This document shows, one piece after another, positions 28,645 through 36,985 of a stretch of DNA of 64,000 nt. Every line of letters begins with the position of its first letter. The first letter of the stretch is position 1. The notes beneath the pieces were generated by a model. The model was not told the origin of the DNA, ran no database searches, and saw only the letters and a list, made by a program, of their open reading frames with translations. The position numbers were made by a program, and so were the translations under genes. Source of the stretch: Streptomyces sp. NBC_00414 (GTDB lineage Bacteria; Actinomycetota; Actinomycetes; Streptomycetales; Streptomycetaceae); assembly GCF_036038375.1 (NCBI RefSeq), contig NZ_CP107935.1, positions 8,308,001 to 8,372,000 of the forward strand, written 5' to 3'.

Positions 28645-29492
28645 GCCTGGAACCCTTCGGCGCGCGCCTGCGCCGGGCCATGGACGAGCGTGGCCCCCTG
28701 TGCGTCGGTATCGACCCGCACGCCTCCCTGCTCGCCGACTGGGGCCTGAACGACGACGTCGCGGGCCTGCAGCGCTTCAGCCGTACCGTCGTCGAGGCGC
28801 TGGCCGACCGGGTCGCCGTACTGAAGCCGCAGAGCGCGTTCTTCGAGCGCTTCGGGTCGCGCGGCATCGCCGTCCTGGAGAAGTCGGTCGAGGAGGCGCG
28901 CGCGGCCGGGGCGCTGGTCGTCATGGACGCCAAGCGCGGTGACATCGGCTCGACCATGGCGGCGTACGCCTCCGCCTTCCTGGAGAAGGGCTCACCGCTG
29001 TTCTCCGACGCGCTGACCGTCTCGCCGTACCTCGGCTACGGGTCGCTGAAGCCGGCGGTCGAACTCGCCCGGGAGAGCGGCTCGGGGCTGTTCGTGCTCG
29101 CGCTGACCTCCAACCCGGAGGGCGCCGAGGTGCAGCACGCGGTACGCCCGGAGGACACGGCCGTGCGGAACGTGGGCGCGACCGTGCTGGCGCACCTCGC
29201 GGAGGAGAACGAGGGGGAGACCCCGATGGGCTCCTTCGGGGCGGTGGTCGGCGCGACGCTCGGCGATCTGTCCTCGTACGACCTCGACATCAACGGCCCG
29301 CTCCTCGCTCCCGGGATCGGTGCCCAGGGCGCGACCCCGGCCGACCTTCCCCGGGTCTTCGGCGCGGCGGTGCGTCAGGTGGTGCCCAACGTCAGCCGGG
29401 GTGTTCTGCGTCACGGTCCCGACATCGGCGCGCTACGCGCGTCATCGGACCTCTTCGCGGAGGAGATCAGGGTGGCGGTGGAGGCGGCGTAG
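28641..29492 (+). CDS. pyrF: Orotidine 5'-phosphate decarboxylase
   Basis: A 283-aa enzyme making UMP, the last step of the operon pathway. The catalytic DAKRGD (Asp-x-Lys-x-x-Asp) motif is present, and GIDPHASLL near the N-terminus and the phosphate-binding APGIGAQGATPAD region mark the longer actinobacterial/mycobacterial type (about 280 aa, against about 230 in E. coli). Its ATG overlaps the pyrD stop by 4 nt. orotate phosphoribosyltransferase (pyrE) is not in the window. Confidence 0.97.
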   Translation: MSLEPFGARLRRAMDERGPLCVGIDPHASLLADWGLNDDVAGLQRFSRTVVEALADRVAVLKPQSAFFERFGSRGIAVLEKSVEEARAAGALVVMDAKRGDIGSTMAAYASAFLEKGSPLFSDALTVSPYLGYGSLKPAVELARESGSGLFVLALTSNPEGAEVQHAVRPEDTAVRNVGATVLAHLAEENEGETPMGSFGAVVGATLGDLSSYDLDINGPLLAPGIGAQGATPADLPRVFGAAVRQVVPNVSRGVLRHGPDIGALRASSDLFAEEIRVAVEAA

Positions 29493-29609
29493 CGGCTTCG
29501 GCGCGCGTCTTCCGGACGTCCCGCGTCTGAATACATGCTCAAATCCGGGGAGTTTTGTCGTAAATGTCGGACTCGATAGAGGCTGACCAGGACTTTTCCT
29601 CTGTTCTCG

Positions 29610-29638
29610 CTGACTCCGGCGGACTTGCCCGCTAGTCT
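29610..29638 (+). promoter_or_regulatory. Candidate mihF promoter
   Basis: CTGACT (29610-29615) and TAGTCT (29633-29638) are spaced 17 bp apart in a relatively AT-rich part of the 255-bp gap before mihF. The -10 fits the Streptomyces TANNNT pattern; the -35 fit is moderate. Confidence 0.4.
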
Positions 29639-29747
29639 CCGACCAGAGTCAACGGGCAGAAGTGTTGCTCGTTGCTCGCCAGGTGTGGGGCGATTAGGTT
29701 CCTCACCGGTCCGTATCCGACAGTTCGACATCCGAGGTGACGTAGGC

Positions 29748-30071
29748 GTGGCTCTTCCGCCCCTTACCCCTGAACAGCGCGCAGCCGCGCTCGAAAAGGC
29801 CGCCGCGGCTCGCCGGGAGCGGGCCGAGGTCAAGAATCGACTCAAGCACTCCGGCGCCTCGCTCCACGAGGTCATCAAGCAGGGTCAGGAGAACGACGTC
29901 ATCGGCAAGATGAAGGTCTCCGCTCTCCTGGAGTCCCTGCCGGGCGTGGGCAAGGTCCGCGCCAAGCAGATCATGGAGCGTCTCGGGATCTCCGAGAGCC
30001 GCCGTGTGCGAGGTCTTGGCTCCAATCAGATCGCCTCTTTGGAGCGCGAGTTCGGCGGCGGTGCGGCCTGA
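29748..30071 (+). CDS. mihF: Integration host factor, actinobacterial type (sIHF/MihF)
   Basis: A 107-aa nucleoid-associated DNA-binding protein, the length of Streptomyces sIHF. A long N-terminal helix (LTPEQRAAALEKAAAARRERAEVKNRLK) is followed by a helix-two-turn-helix with the hairpin motif ESLPGVGKVRAKQIMERLGI that contacts the DNA backbone. sIHF shapes the nucleoid and affects sporulation and antibiotic production. GTG 29748 has GAGGTGA about 8 nt upstream; longer frames to the left have no such support. Followed at once by a hairpin and gmk. Confidence 0.95.
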   Translation: MALPPLTPEQRAAALEKAAAARRERAEVKNRLKHSGASLHEVIKQGQENDVIGKMKVSALLESLPGVGKVRAKQIMERLGISESRRVRGLGSNQIASLEREFGGGAA

Positions 30072-30072
30072 C

Positions 30073-30094
30073 GTTCTCAGGCACCCCTGAGAAC
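30073..30094 (+). terminator. Hairpin immediately after mihF
   Basis: Arms GTTCTCAGG (30073-30081) and CCTGAGAAC (30086-30094) pair perfectly with a CACC loop, starting 2 nt after the mihF stop. It separates mihF from the gmk promoter, although the T tract is absent. Confidence 0.7.
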
Positions 30095-30097
30095 CTG

Positions 30098-30103
30098 GAT
30101 AAT
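30098..30103 (+). promoter_or_regulatory. gmk -10 element (likely leaderless transcript)
   Basis: GATAAT, preceded by TG, ends 6 nt before the gmk ATG, so transcription would start on or beside the A of the ATG. No Shine-Dalgarno is present before gmk. The -35 position has no good match. Confidence 0.6.
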
Positions 30104-30109
30104 CGCCGC

Positions 30110-30703
30110 ATGGCTGCAACACCCCGGGGGACGACCCCCGTACCCCCGGACGTACGTCCGCGGCTGACCGTGCTCTCCGGCCCCTCCGGGGTCGGCAAGA
30201 GCACGGTCGTCGCCCATATGCGCAAGGCACACCCCGAGGTCTGGCTCTCGGTGTCGGCGACGACCCGCAAGCCGCGCCCCGGCGAGAAGCATGGCGTCCA
30301 CTACTTCTTCGTCAGTGACGAGGAGATGGACAAGCTGATCGCCAACGGCGAGCTTCTCGAATGGGCGGAGTTCGCGGGCAACCGCTACGGCACGCCTCGC
30401 GACGCCGTGCTCGAACGGCTGGAGTCGGGCGAGTCGGTCCTCCTGGAGATCGATCTCCAGGGAGCCCGGCAGGTCCGCGAGTCCATGTCCGACGCCCTGC
30501 TGGTGTTCCTGGCCCCTCCCTCCTGGGAGGAGCTGGTCCGCCGGCTCACCGGGCGGGGCACCGAGCCGCCCGAAGTGATCGAGCGCCGGCTGGAGGCCGC
30601 CAAGATCGAGCTGGCGGCCGAGCCGGAGTTCGATATCACCCTGGTCAACACCTCTGTCGAGGACGTGGCGCGCGAGCTGCTAGCCTTGATGGAAGTTGTT
30701 TGA
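30110..30703 (+). CDS. gmk: Guanylate kinase
   Basis: A 197-aa kinase converting GMP to GDP. Walker A is SGPSGVGKS (about 23-31). The GMP-binding region carries SATTRKPRPGEKHGVHYFF, and IDLQGARQVR follows. It has a short disordered N-terminal extension (MAATPRGTTPVPPD) compared with E. coli. The start lacks a Shine-Dalgarno, consistent with the leaderless promoter. rpoZ follows 50 nt later; gmk-rpoZ-coaBC is a common conserved order. Confidence 0.97.
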   Translation: MAATPRGTTPVPPDVRPRLTVLSGPSGVGKSTVVAHMRKAHPEVWLSVSATTRKPRPGEKHGVHYFFVSDEEMDKLIANGELLEWAEFAGNRYGTPRDAVLERLESGESVLLEIDLQGARQVRESMSDALLVFLAPPSWEELVRRLTGRGTEPPEVIERRLEAAKIELAAEPEFDITLVNTSVEDVARELLALMEVV

Positions 30704-30753
30704 TCTTTCAGGATCACCTTTAAGGTCGATTTCCACCTTTCGGAAGGCAGAGC

Positions 30754-31026
30754 GTGTCCTCTTCCATCACAGCGCCCGAGGGCATCATCAACCCTCCGAT
30801 CGACGAGCTTCTTGAGGCCACCGACTCGAAGTACAGCCTGGTGATCTACGCGGCCAAGCGTGCCCGCCAGATCAACGCGTACTACTCGCAGCTCGGTGAG
30901 GGCCTCCTTGAGTACGTCGGTCCCCTCGTGGACACCCACGTCCACGAGAAGCCGCTGTCGATCGCCCTCCGGGAGATCAACGCGGGTCTGCTGACGTCGG
31001 AAGCCATCGAGGGCCCGGCTCAGTAG
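30754..31026 (+). CDS. rpoZ: RNA polymerase omega subunit
   Basis: A 90-aa small subunit that helps assemble the beta' subunit of RNA polymerase. The signature region is PPIDELLEATDSKYSLVIYAAKRARQINAYY, followed by a short actinobacterial C-terminus (KPLSIALREINAGLL). GTG 30754 has GGAAGG about 8 nt upstream. Transcription probably ends at the hairpin 31052-31086. Confidence 0.97.
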   Translation: MSSSITAPEGIINPPIDELLEATDSKYSLVIYAAKRARQINAYYSQLGEGLLEYVGPLVDTHVHEKPLSIALREINAGLLTSEAIEGPAQ

Positions 31027-31051
31027 TATTTTCTGCTTGCAGTTCTCTTAT

Positions 31052-31086
31052 CCACAGGCCCGGCAGCGCCCCTGCCGGGCCTGTGG
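31052..31086 (+). terminator. Terminator after rpoZ
   Basis: A 15-bp perfect stem, CCACAGGCCCGGCAG (31052-31066) with CTGCCGGGCCTGTGG (31072-31086), around a CGCCC loop, 25 nt after the rpoZ stop. Confidence 0.85.
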
Positions 31087-31183
31087 TGTGTGATGGGGAC
31101 GTACGTATCCGAGACGCGCGGTTTTGATCCGTACGGGTTCGAGGCGTACGGGTTCGTGTGTTTTCCGAGGCGCGGGGAGTGAC

Positions 31184-32386
31184 GTGGACAAGCCGAAGGT
31201 AGTGCTGGGGGTCAGTGGTGGCATCGCCGCCTACAAGGCGTGCGAGCTGCTGCGCCGACTGACCGAGTCGGGACACGACGTGCGGGTCGTACCGACCGAA
31301 TCCGCGCTGCACTTCGTCGGCGCCGCCACCTGGTCCGCCCTCTCCGGACACCCCGTCTCGACCGAGGTCTGGTCGGACGTGCACGAGGTGCCGCACGTGC
31401 GGATCGGCCAGGGCGCCGACCTGGTCGTCGTCGCGCCCGCCACCGCGGACCTGCTGGCGAAGGCGGCCCACGGCCTGGCCGACGACCTCCTCACGAACAC
31501 CCTGCTCACCGCCCGCTGTCCGGTCGTCTTCGCGCCCGCCATGCACACCGAGATGTGGGAGCACCCGGCCACCCAGGAGAACGTGGCGACCCTGCGCCGC
31601 CGGGGTGCCGTCGTCATCGAACCGGCCGTGGGCCGGCTGACCGGCGTGGACACCGGCAAGGGGCGGCTGCCCGACCCCACCGAGATCTTCGAGGTCTGCC
31701 GCCGGGTGCTCGCACGGGGAGCGGCCGAACCGGACCTCGCCGGCCGGCACGTCGTCGTCAGCGCGGGTGGCACCCGCGAGCCGCTCGACCCGGTCCGCTT
31801 CCTCGGCAACCGCTCCTCCGGAAAGCAGGGGTACGCCCTCGCGCGCACCGCCGCCGCCCGGGGCGCCCGGGTCACACTGATCGCCGCGAACACCGGGATG
31901 CCGGACCCGGCGGGCGTCGACGTCATCCAGGTCGGCACGGCCGTGCAGCTGCGCGAGGCCGTGCTCAAGGCCGCCCCGGAGGCCGACGCCGTGGTGATGG
32001 CGGCGGCGGTGGCGGACTTCCGGCCCGCCGCCTACGCCTCGGGGAAGATCAAGAAGAAGGACGGCCAGGAACCGGAGCCCATCGTTCTCGTTCGCAATCC
32101 GGACATCCTCGCGGAGATCTCGAAGGACCGCACCCGAACGGGTCAGGTGGTCGTCGGTTTCGCCGCCGAGACGGACGACGTCCTGGCCAACGGACGCGTG
32201 AAACTGAAGCGCAAGGGCTGCGACCTCCTCGTCGTCAACGAGGTGGGGGAGCGCAAGACCTTCGGCTCCGAGGAGAACGAGGCGGTCGTGCTCGGCGCCG
32301 ACGGAAGCGAGACCCCGGTGCCGTACGGGCCCAAGGAAGCACTGGCCGACACCGTGTGGGACCTCGTGGCACGCCGACTGGGATAG
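31184..32386 (+). CDS. coaBC: Bifunctional phosphopantothenoylcysteine decarboxylase / phosphopantothenate-cysteine ligase
   Basis: A 400-aa coenzyme A pathway enzyme. The N-terminal flavodoxin-like CoaC half (1-180) has GVSGGIAAYKACELLR and the catalytic His in HEVPHVR. The C-terminal CoaB ligase half (186-400) has SAGGTREPLDPVRFLGNRSSGKQG and KIKKKDG. The CoaC signatures PASANT and PxMNxxMW read PATADL and PAMHTEMW; this is the variant I recall from actinobacterial CoaBC. GTG 31184 follows GGGGAGTGAC. A short direct repeat GTACGGGTTCG lies upstream (about 31131-31155). Confidence 0.95.
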   Translation: MDKPKVVLGVSGGIAAYKACELLRRLTESGHDVRVVPTESALHFVGAATWSALSGHPVSTEVWSDVHEVPHVRIGQGADLVVVAPATADLLAKAAHGLADDLLTNTLLTARCPVVFAPAMHTEMWEHPATQENVATLRRRGAVVIEPAVGRLTGVDTGKGRLPDPTEIFEVCRRVLARGAAEPDLAGRHVVVSAGGTREPLDPVRFLGNRSSGKQGYALARTAAARGARVTLIAANTGMPDPAGVDVIQVGTAVQLREAVLKAAPEADAVVMAAAVADFRPAAYASGKIKKKDGQEPEPIVLVRNPDILAEISKDRTRTGQVVVGFAAETDDVLANGRVKLKRKGCDLLVVNEVGERKTFGSEENEAVVLGADGSETPVPYGPKEALADTVWDLVARRLG

Positions 32387-32656
32387 AACCGCGATGGAAC
32401 GGCCCCATCATTTCAGGCCACCCCTTCATCACCCCAGGACACCCCTTTTCACCAGCGTGCAAGGGTGTGGGAACCTGGCGCAGACGGTTCTTCGTGTCGC
32501 AGAATGCCCGTGCCGCAGGTCACAGCGCTTCCGAGAGGCGAGACAGTAGCCCCGCGGCGGAGCGCGACCGATAAACTGTTACCGGACGACGCCGGGCGCA
32601 GCTCCCGGCCGTCCGCCAATGATCAGCCAGCAGCCGCTGCAACCACAGGGAGCGTT

Positions 32657-33880
32657 GTGTCCCGTCGCCTGTTCACCTCGGAGTCCGTGACCGAGGGTCA
32701 CCCCGACAAGATCGCTGACCAGATCAGCGACACCATCCTCGATGCGCTTCTGCGAGAGGACCCGACGTCCCGGGTCGCCGTCGAGACGCTGATCACGACC
32801 GGCCTCGTACACGTGGCCGGCGAGGTCACGACCAAGGCCTACGCGCCGATCGCGCAGCTCGTGCGCGACAAGATCCTCGAAATCGGCTACGACTCCTCGA
32901 AGAAGGGCTTCGACGGCGCGTCCTGTGGCGTGTCCGTGTCGATCGGCTCTCAGTCCCCGGACATCGCGCAGGGCGTCGACACCGCGTACGAGAAGCGGGT
33001 CGAGGGTGCCGCCGCAGGTGAAGAAGGGGACGAGCTCGACAAGCAGGGCGCCGGCGACCAGGGCCTGATGTTCGGCTACGCGACGGACGAGACCCCGGAG
33101 CTCATGCCGCTCCCGATCCACCTCGCGCACCGCCTCGCGCGCCGCCTCTCCGAGGTCCGCAAGAACGGCACGATCCCGTACCTGCGCCCCGACGGCAAGA
33201 CGCAGGTCACCATCGAGTACGACGGCGACAAGGCGGTCCGCCTGGACACGGTCGTCGTCTCCTCGCAGCACGCGTCGGACATCGACCTGGACTCGCTGCT
33301 CGCGCCCGACATCCGCGAGTTCGTGGTGGAGCCCGAGCTGAAGGCGCTCCTGGACGACGGCATCAAGCTGGAGACCGAGGGCTACCGGCTGCTGGTCAAC
33401 CCCACCGGCCGCTTCGAGATCGGCGGCCCGATGGGTGACGCCGGCCTGACCGGCCGCAAGATCATCATCGACACCTACGGCGGTATGGCCCGCCACGGTG
33501 GCGGCGCGTTCTCCGGCAAGGACCCGTCCAAGGTCGACCGCTCCGCCGCGTACGCCATGCGGTGGGTCGCCAAGAACGTCGTCGCGGCGGGCCTCGCCTC
33601 CCGCTGCGAGGTCCAGGTCGCCTACGCGATCGGCAAGGCCGAGCCCGTCGGCCTCTTCGTCGAGACCTTCGGCACCGCCAAGGTCGACGCGGAGAAGATC
33701 GAGACGGCCATCTCCGAGGTCTTCGACCTCCGCCCGGCCGCGATCATCCGCGACCTCGACCTGCTGCGGCCGATCTACTCGAAGACCGCCGCGTACGGCC
33801 ACTTCGGGCGCGCGCTGCCGGAGTTCACCTGGGAGAAGACGGACCGGGTGGACGCACTGCGCAAGGCGGCGGGGCTCTAG
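32657..33880 (+). CDS. metK: S-adenosylmethionine synthetase
   Basis: A 407-aa tetrameric enzyme making SAM from methionine and ATP. The methionine/ATP signatures are SVTEGHPDK, GAGDQGLMFGYA, GGGAFSGKDPSKVDRSAAY, and the C-terminal RPAAIIRDLDLLRPIYSKTAAYGHFG. GTG 32657 has GGGAGC 4-9 nt upstream. The 270-bp gap before it shows no SAM riboswitch I can recognise; TAAACT (32572-32577) is a possible -10. A 13-bp terminator follows the gene. Confidence 0.98.
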   Translation: MSRRLFTSESVTEGHPDKIADQISDTILDALLREDPTSRVAVETLITTGLVHVAGEVTTKAYAPIAQLVRDKILEIGYDSSKKGFDGASCGVSVSIGSQSPDIAQGVDTAYEKRVEGAAAGEEGDELDKQGAGDQGLMFGYATDETPELMPLPIHLAHRLARRLSEVRKNGTIPYLRPDGKTQVTIEYDGDKAVRLDTVVVSSQHASDIDLDSLLAPDIREFVVEPELKALLDDGIKLETEGYRLLVNPTGRFEIGGPMGDAGLTGRKIIIDTYGGMARHGGGAFSGKDPSKVDRSAAYAMRWVAKNVVAAGLASRCEVQVAYAIGKAEPVGLFVETFGTAKVDAEKIETAISEVFDLRPAAIIRDLDLLRPIYSKTAAYGHFGRALPEFTWEKTDRVDALRKAAGL

Positions 33881-33899
33881 CCCGCGGCTCCTGTCCACG

Positions 33900-33939
33900 C
33901 ACCGAGGCCCGGTCCCCTGAGGGGGGCCGGGCCTCGGTG
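33900..33939 (+). terminator. Terminator after metK
   Basis: CACCGAGGCCCGG (33900-33912) pairs perfectly with CCGGGCCTCGGTG (33927-33939), 20 nt past the metK stop, and is followed by TTGT. Confidence 0.85.
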
Positions 33940-34074
33940 TTGTCCGGCGTGTGCGCCGCGGACACCTGGCAGAAGCGCCCCGGGGCCACAAGCGCCTCGA
34001 CGGCGTTCGCGATCCGTGGCCGGCCCGATCCCGGGCGCGTGGCGGTGTCAGTGCGGTCTGGTAGGAATGCTGCT

Positions 34075-36264
34075 GTGAGCAGCGAGCACGGGCAGGCGGG
34101 GGGCGGGGCCGACGGGGCGCCGCCCGAGCAGCTTGCGTTGATTCGGGACGCCGTGCGCAAGGCGCCGCGGGCCAAGCCGAGGACCTGGCGCGGGGCCGCG
34201 GTCGCCCAGGATCTGCCCGTCGCGCGAGTGCTCGTCGACAAGGGAGTGCTGCACCTCGACCGTTACTTCGACTACGCGGTGCCCGAGGAGTTGGACGCCG
34301 ACGCACAGCCCGGAGTGCGGGTACGCGTTCGGTTCGGGGCCGGGCGGCATCGGGTGCGGGAGGGGCGGCGCGAGGGCGGCGGGCTGATCGACGGGTTCCT
34401 CGTCGAGCGGCTGGCCGAGTCCGACTACTCGGGCCCCCTCGCCGCGCTCGCCCAAGTCGTCTCGCCCGAGCCCGTGTTGAGCGAGGAGTTGCTCGGCCTC
34501 GCGCGCGCCGTCGCCGACCGGTACGCCGGAAGCCTGGCAGATGTGCTGCAACTGGCCGTCCCGCCACGCAACGCCCGGGCCGAGGGGAAGCCCTCACCCG
34601 AGCCGCTCCCCGTTCCCGCGGCGCCCGCGCCGGGGCCCTGGGTCAGGTATCCGCGGGGGGCCGCCTTCATCGAGTCGCTCGCGAGCGGTGGGGCACCCCG
34701 GGCCGTGTGGAACGCGCTGCCGGGGCCCAGCTGGGCCGAGGAGCTGGCGCGGGCCGTGGCGGCGACGCTGGCCTCGGGGCGCGGCGCGCTCGTCGTCGTG
34801 CCTGACGGACGGGCCGTCAGCCGGGTCGACGCGGCGCTCACCTCGGTACTGGGGGAGGGGCGCCATGCCGTGCTCACCGCCGAGGCCGGCCCCGAGAAGC
34901 GCTACCGGCAGTGGCTGGCCGTGCGGCGCGGGTCCGTACGGGCCGTGGTGGGCACCAGGGCCGCCATGTTCGCGCCCGTCCGGGATCTGGGCCTCGTGGT
35001 GATCTGGGACGACGGGGACGGCAGCCACAGCGAGCCGCACGCACCGCAGCCGCACGCCCGGGAGGTGCTGCTGCTGCGGGCCGCCCATGACAAGTGCGCC
35101 TTCCTGCTGGGGAGTTGGAGCTGCACCGTCGAGGCCGCACAGCTCGTCGAGACCGGCTGGGCGGCTCCGATCGTCGCCGAGCGGGTTCAGGTGCGGGCGG
35201 CGGCTCCGCTCGTACGCACCGTCGGCGACCAGGACCTCGCACGTGACGAGGCGGCGCGGGCCGCCCGGCTGCCCACCCTCGCCTGGCAGGCCGTCCGGGA
35301 AGGGCTGAGGCAGGGGCCCGTACTGGTGCAGGTGCCGCGGCGGGGCTACGTACCGCGGATGGCCTGTGCGCAGTGCCGCGCGCCCGCGCGCTGCCGGCAC
35401 TGTGCCGGGCCGCTGGAGGGGCAGGACGCCGGGGGCCTGCGGTGCGGGTGGTGCGGCCGGGAGGAAGGCGGCTGGCACTGTCCCGAGTGCGGAGGGTTCC
35501 GGCTGCGGGCGCAGGTCGTCGGGGCACGGCGGACCGCCGAGGAGCTGGGTCGCGCGTTTCCCGCCGTCCCCGTGCGCACGTCGGGTCGCGAACAGGTGCT
35601 GGACACGGTGCCGGGGTCGCCCGCGCTCGTCGTCAGTACACCGGGCGCGGAGCCCGTGGCCGAGGGCGGCTACGCGGCGGCGCTGCTGCTCGACGGCTGG
35701 GCGATGCTGGGGCGTCCCGATCTGCGGGCCGGAGAGGAAGCACTGCGGCGGTGGATCGACGCCGCCGCGCTGGTACGGGGGCAGCCGGACGGCGGGACCG
35801 TGGTGGTCGTCGCCGAGCCGACGCTGCGGCCCGTACAGGCGCTGGTGCGGTGGGATCCCGTCGGGCACGCCGTCCGTGAGCTGGCCGAGCGGGCCGAGCT
35901 GGGGTTTCCGCCGGTGTCGCGGATGGCGTCCGTGTCCGGGACCGCGGAAGCGCTCGCCGAATTCCTCGCCGCGGTCGAACTGCCCGGCGAGGCCGAGCTG
36001 TTGGGGCCGGTGCCGGTGGCTCCGGCGGATCCGGGGCGGCCTCGGCGGGCCGGCGGGCCGCCCATGGGCGAGCAGTGGGAGCGGGCGCTGATCCGGGTGC
36101 CGCCGGGGAAGGGGGCCGCGCTGGCCTCCGCCCTGAAGCATGCGCAGGCCGCCCGGATGGCTCGCGGGGGAAGTGCTCGTGGCGGGGGCAGTGGGGGCAA
36201 CGCGGGCGGCGGGGGCGGAAGTGAAGCGGTTCGGATTCGGATCGATCCGCCCGACATCGGGTGA
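34075..36264 (+). CDS. priA: PriA-family primosomal protein N', lacking helicase motifs
   Basis: A 729-aa protein with the PriA N-terminal DNA-binding domain (ARVLVDKGVLHLDRYFDYAVPEEL, about 42-65) and the eight-cysteine zinc module (about 430-480: CAQC, CRHC, CGWC, CPEC). The ATPase core is broken: where PriA has GVTGSGKT the sequence reads GPSWAEEL, and the DEAH-type Walker B is WDDGDGSHSE. It therefore cannot be an ordinary helicase; I recall the same in other actinobacteria. It probably loads the replisome by DNA and protein contacts. GTG 34075 has AGGA 9-12 nt upstream. Gly/Ser-rich C-terminus. Confidence 0.9.
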   Translation: MSSEHGQAGGGADGAPPEQLALIRDAVRKAPRAKPRTWRGAAVAQDLPVARVLVDKGVLHLDRYFDYAVPEELDADAQPGVRVRVRFGAGRHRVREGRREGGGLIDGFLVERLAESDYSGPLAALAQVVSPEPVLSEELLGLARAVADRYAGSLADVLQLAVPPRNARAEGKPSPEPLPVPAAPAPGPWVRYPRGAAFIESLASGGAPRAVWNALPGPSWAEELARAVAATLASGRGALVVVPDGRAVSRVDAALTSVLGEGRHAVLTAEAGPEKRYRQWLAVRRGSVRAVVGTRAAMFAPVRDLGLVVIWDDGDGSHSEPHAPQPHAREVLLLRAAHDKCAFLLGSWSCTVEAAQLVETGWAAPIVAERVQVRAAAPLVRTVGDQDLARDEAARAARLPTLAWQAVREGLRQGPVLVQVPRRGYVPRMACAQCRAPARCRHCAGPLEGQDAGGLRCGWCGREEGGWHCPECGGFRLRAQVVGARRTAEELGRAFPAVPVRTSGREQVLDTVPGSPALVVSTPGAEPVAEGGYAAALLLDGWAMLGRPDLRAGEEALRRWIDAAALVRGQPDGGTVVVVAEPTLRPVQALVRWDPVGHAVRELAERAELGFPPVSRMASVSGTAEALAEFLAAVELPGEAELLGPVPVAPADPGRPRRAGGPPMGEQWERALIRVPPGKGAALASALKHAQAARMARGGSARGGGSGGNAGGGGGSEAVRIRIDPPDIG

Positions 36265-36356
36265 CCGCCCGGTCCCGGTGACCAGCGGAGAGCTGCGGAG
36301 AGCCGGGGATTCCGGGTGCCCGAGACCGCGGAGAACGCGGAGACCGCCGGGATACG

Positions 36357-36387
36357 CGTCTGCCCCCGAGCTTCTCGGGGGCAGACG
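36357..36387. terminator. Bidirectional terminator between priA and the HTH gene
   Basis: Perfect 14-bp arms CGTCTGCCCCCGAG (36357-36370) and CTCGGGGGCAGACG (36374-36387) with a 3-nt loop lie between the convergent genes. Confidence 0.85.
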
Positions 36388-36433
36388 GGGAACCGCTTCG
36401 GTTCGGCCGGGTGAGGGCGTCGGTCGTGGCGCG

Positions 36434-36985
36434 TCAGCCGTTGCGCGGGCCGGGGAAGGCGCTCGGCCTGACCTCCTCGCGGAGGGTGGGGCTGCCCGCC
36501 GTCGGCTGGGTCGGCATCGGCATGGGCATCGGCATGGAGCGGGCGGCCGGGACCGTGGGCATGCCGGTGTTGACGGCAACCGTGCGGGCTCCCGACGGCT
36601 CGGTCGCGCGCTCGGCCTCGGCGGCGGCCTGCGCGGCGGCCCGGCGGGCGCCGTAACGGCGGTGCACCGCCTGTTTGGTGACTCCGAGAGCCGAGCCCAC
36701 CGCGTCCCACGAGAAACCCAGCGAACGGTCGAAGTCCACGGCGGCCGTGACCAGGGTCTCGACGCTGTCCCGCAGCTCCTGGGCGAGCCGGACGGTCGGA
36801 GCGGGAGCGCGTCCGTAGACGACGAAGCCCGTGGAGGGGCCGGAGCGGCGCGGGCGGTAGACGTTGCCCAGCTGGGCTGTCAGCGTGCGCAGTGCGTCCA
36901 CCTGCCGGCGGACCCGCTCGATGTCCCGCACCAGCAAGTGCAGGCTTGCCCGAGCCTGGGCGTCGTGGGTTGCGTGGTCGGCCAT
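36434..36985 (-). CDS. Helix-turn-helix protein of unknown target
   Basis: 183 aa. The N-terminal helical part (LHLLVRDIERVRRQVDALRTLT) looks like a coiled-coil dimerisation segment. The central part has a clear HTH: GFSWDAVGSALGVTKQAVHRRYG (about 95-117). The C-terminus has a Met-Pro repeat (MPMPMPMPTQ) and a Pro-rich tail. The HTH resembles that of small Streptomyces DNA-binding proteins rather than a named family. ATG 36985 has GAGAGG 7 nt upstream, so the longer frame to 37150 is not needed. A palindrome at 37041-37063 upstream may be its operator. Confidence 0.8.
   Translation of the reverse strand: MADHATHDAQARASLHLLVRDIERVRRQVDALRTLTAQLGNVYRPRRSGPSTGFVVYGRAPAPTVRLAQELRDSVETLVTAAVDFDRSLGFSWDAVGSALGVTKQAVHRRYGARRAAAQAAAEAERATEPSGARTVAVNTGMPTVPAARSMPMPMPMPTQPTAGSPTLREEVRPSAFPGPRNG

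Noticed and set aside
32387..32656. SAM riboswitch before metK
   Set aside because: No recognisable SAM-I, SAM-II or SAM-IV core; only a possible -10 hexamer and the Shine-Dalgarno are visible.
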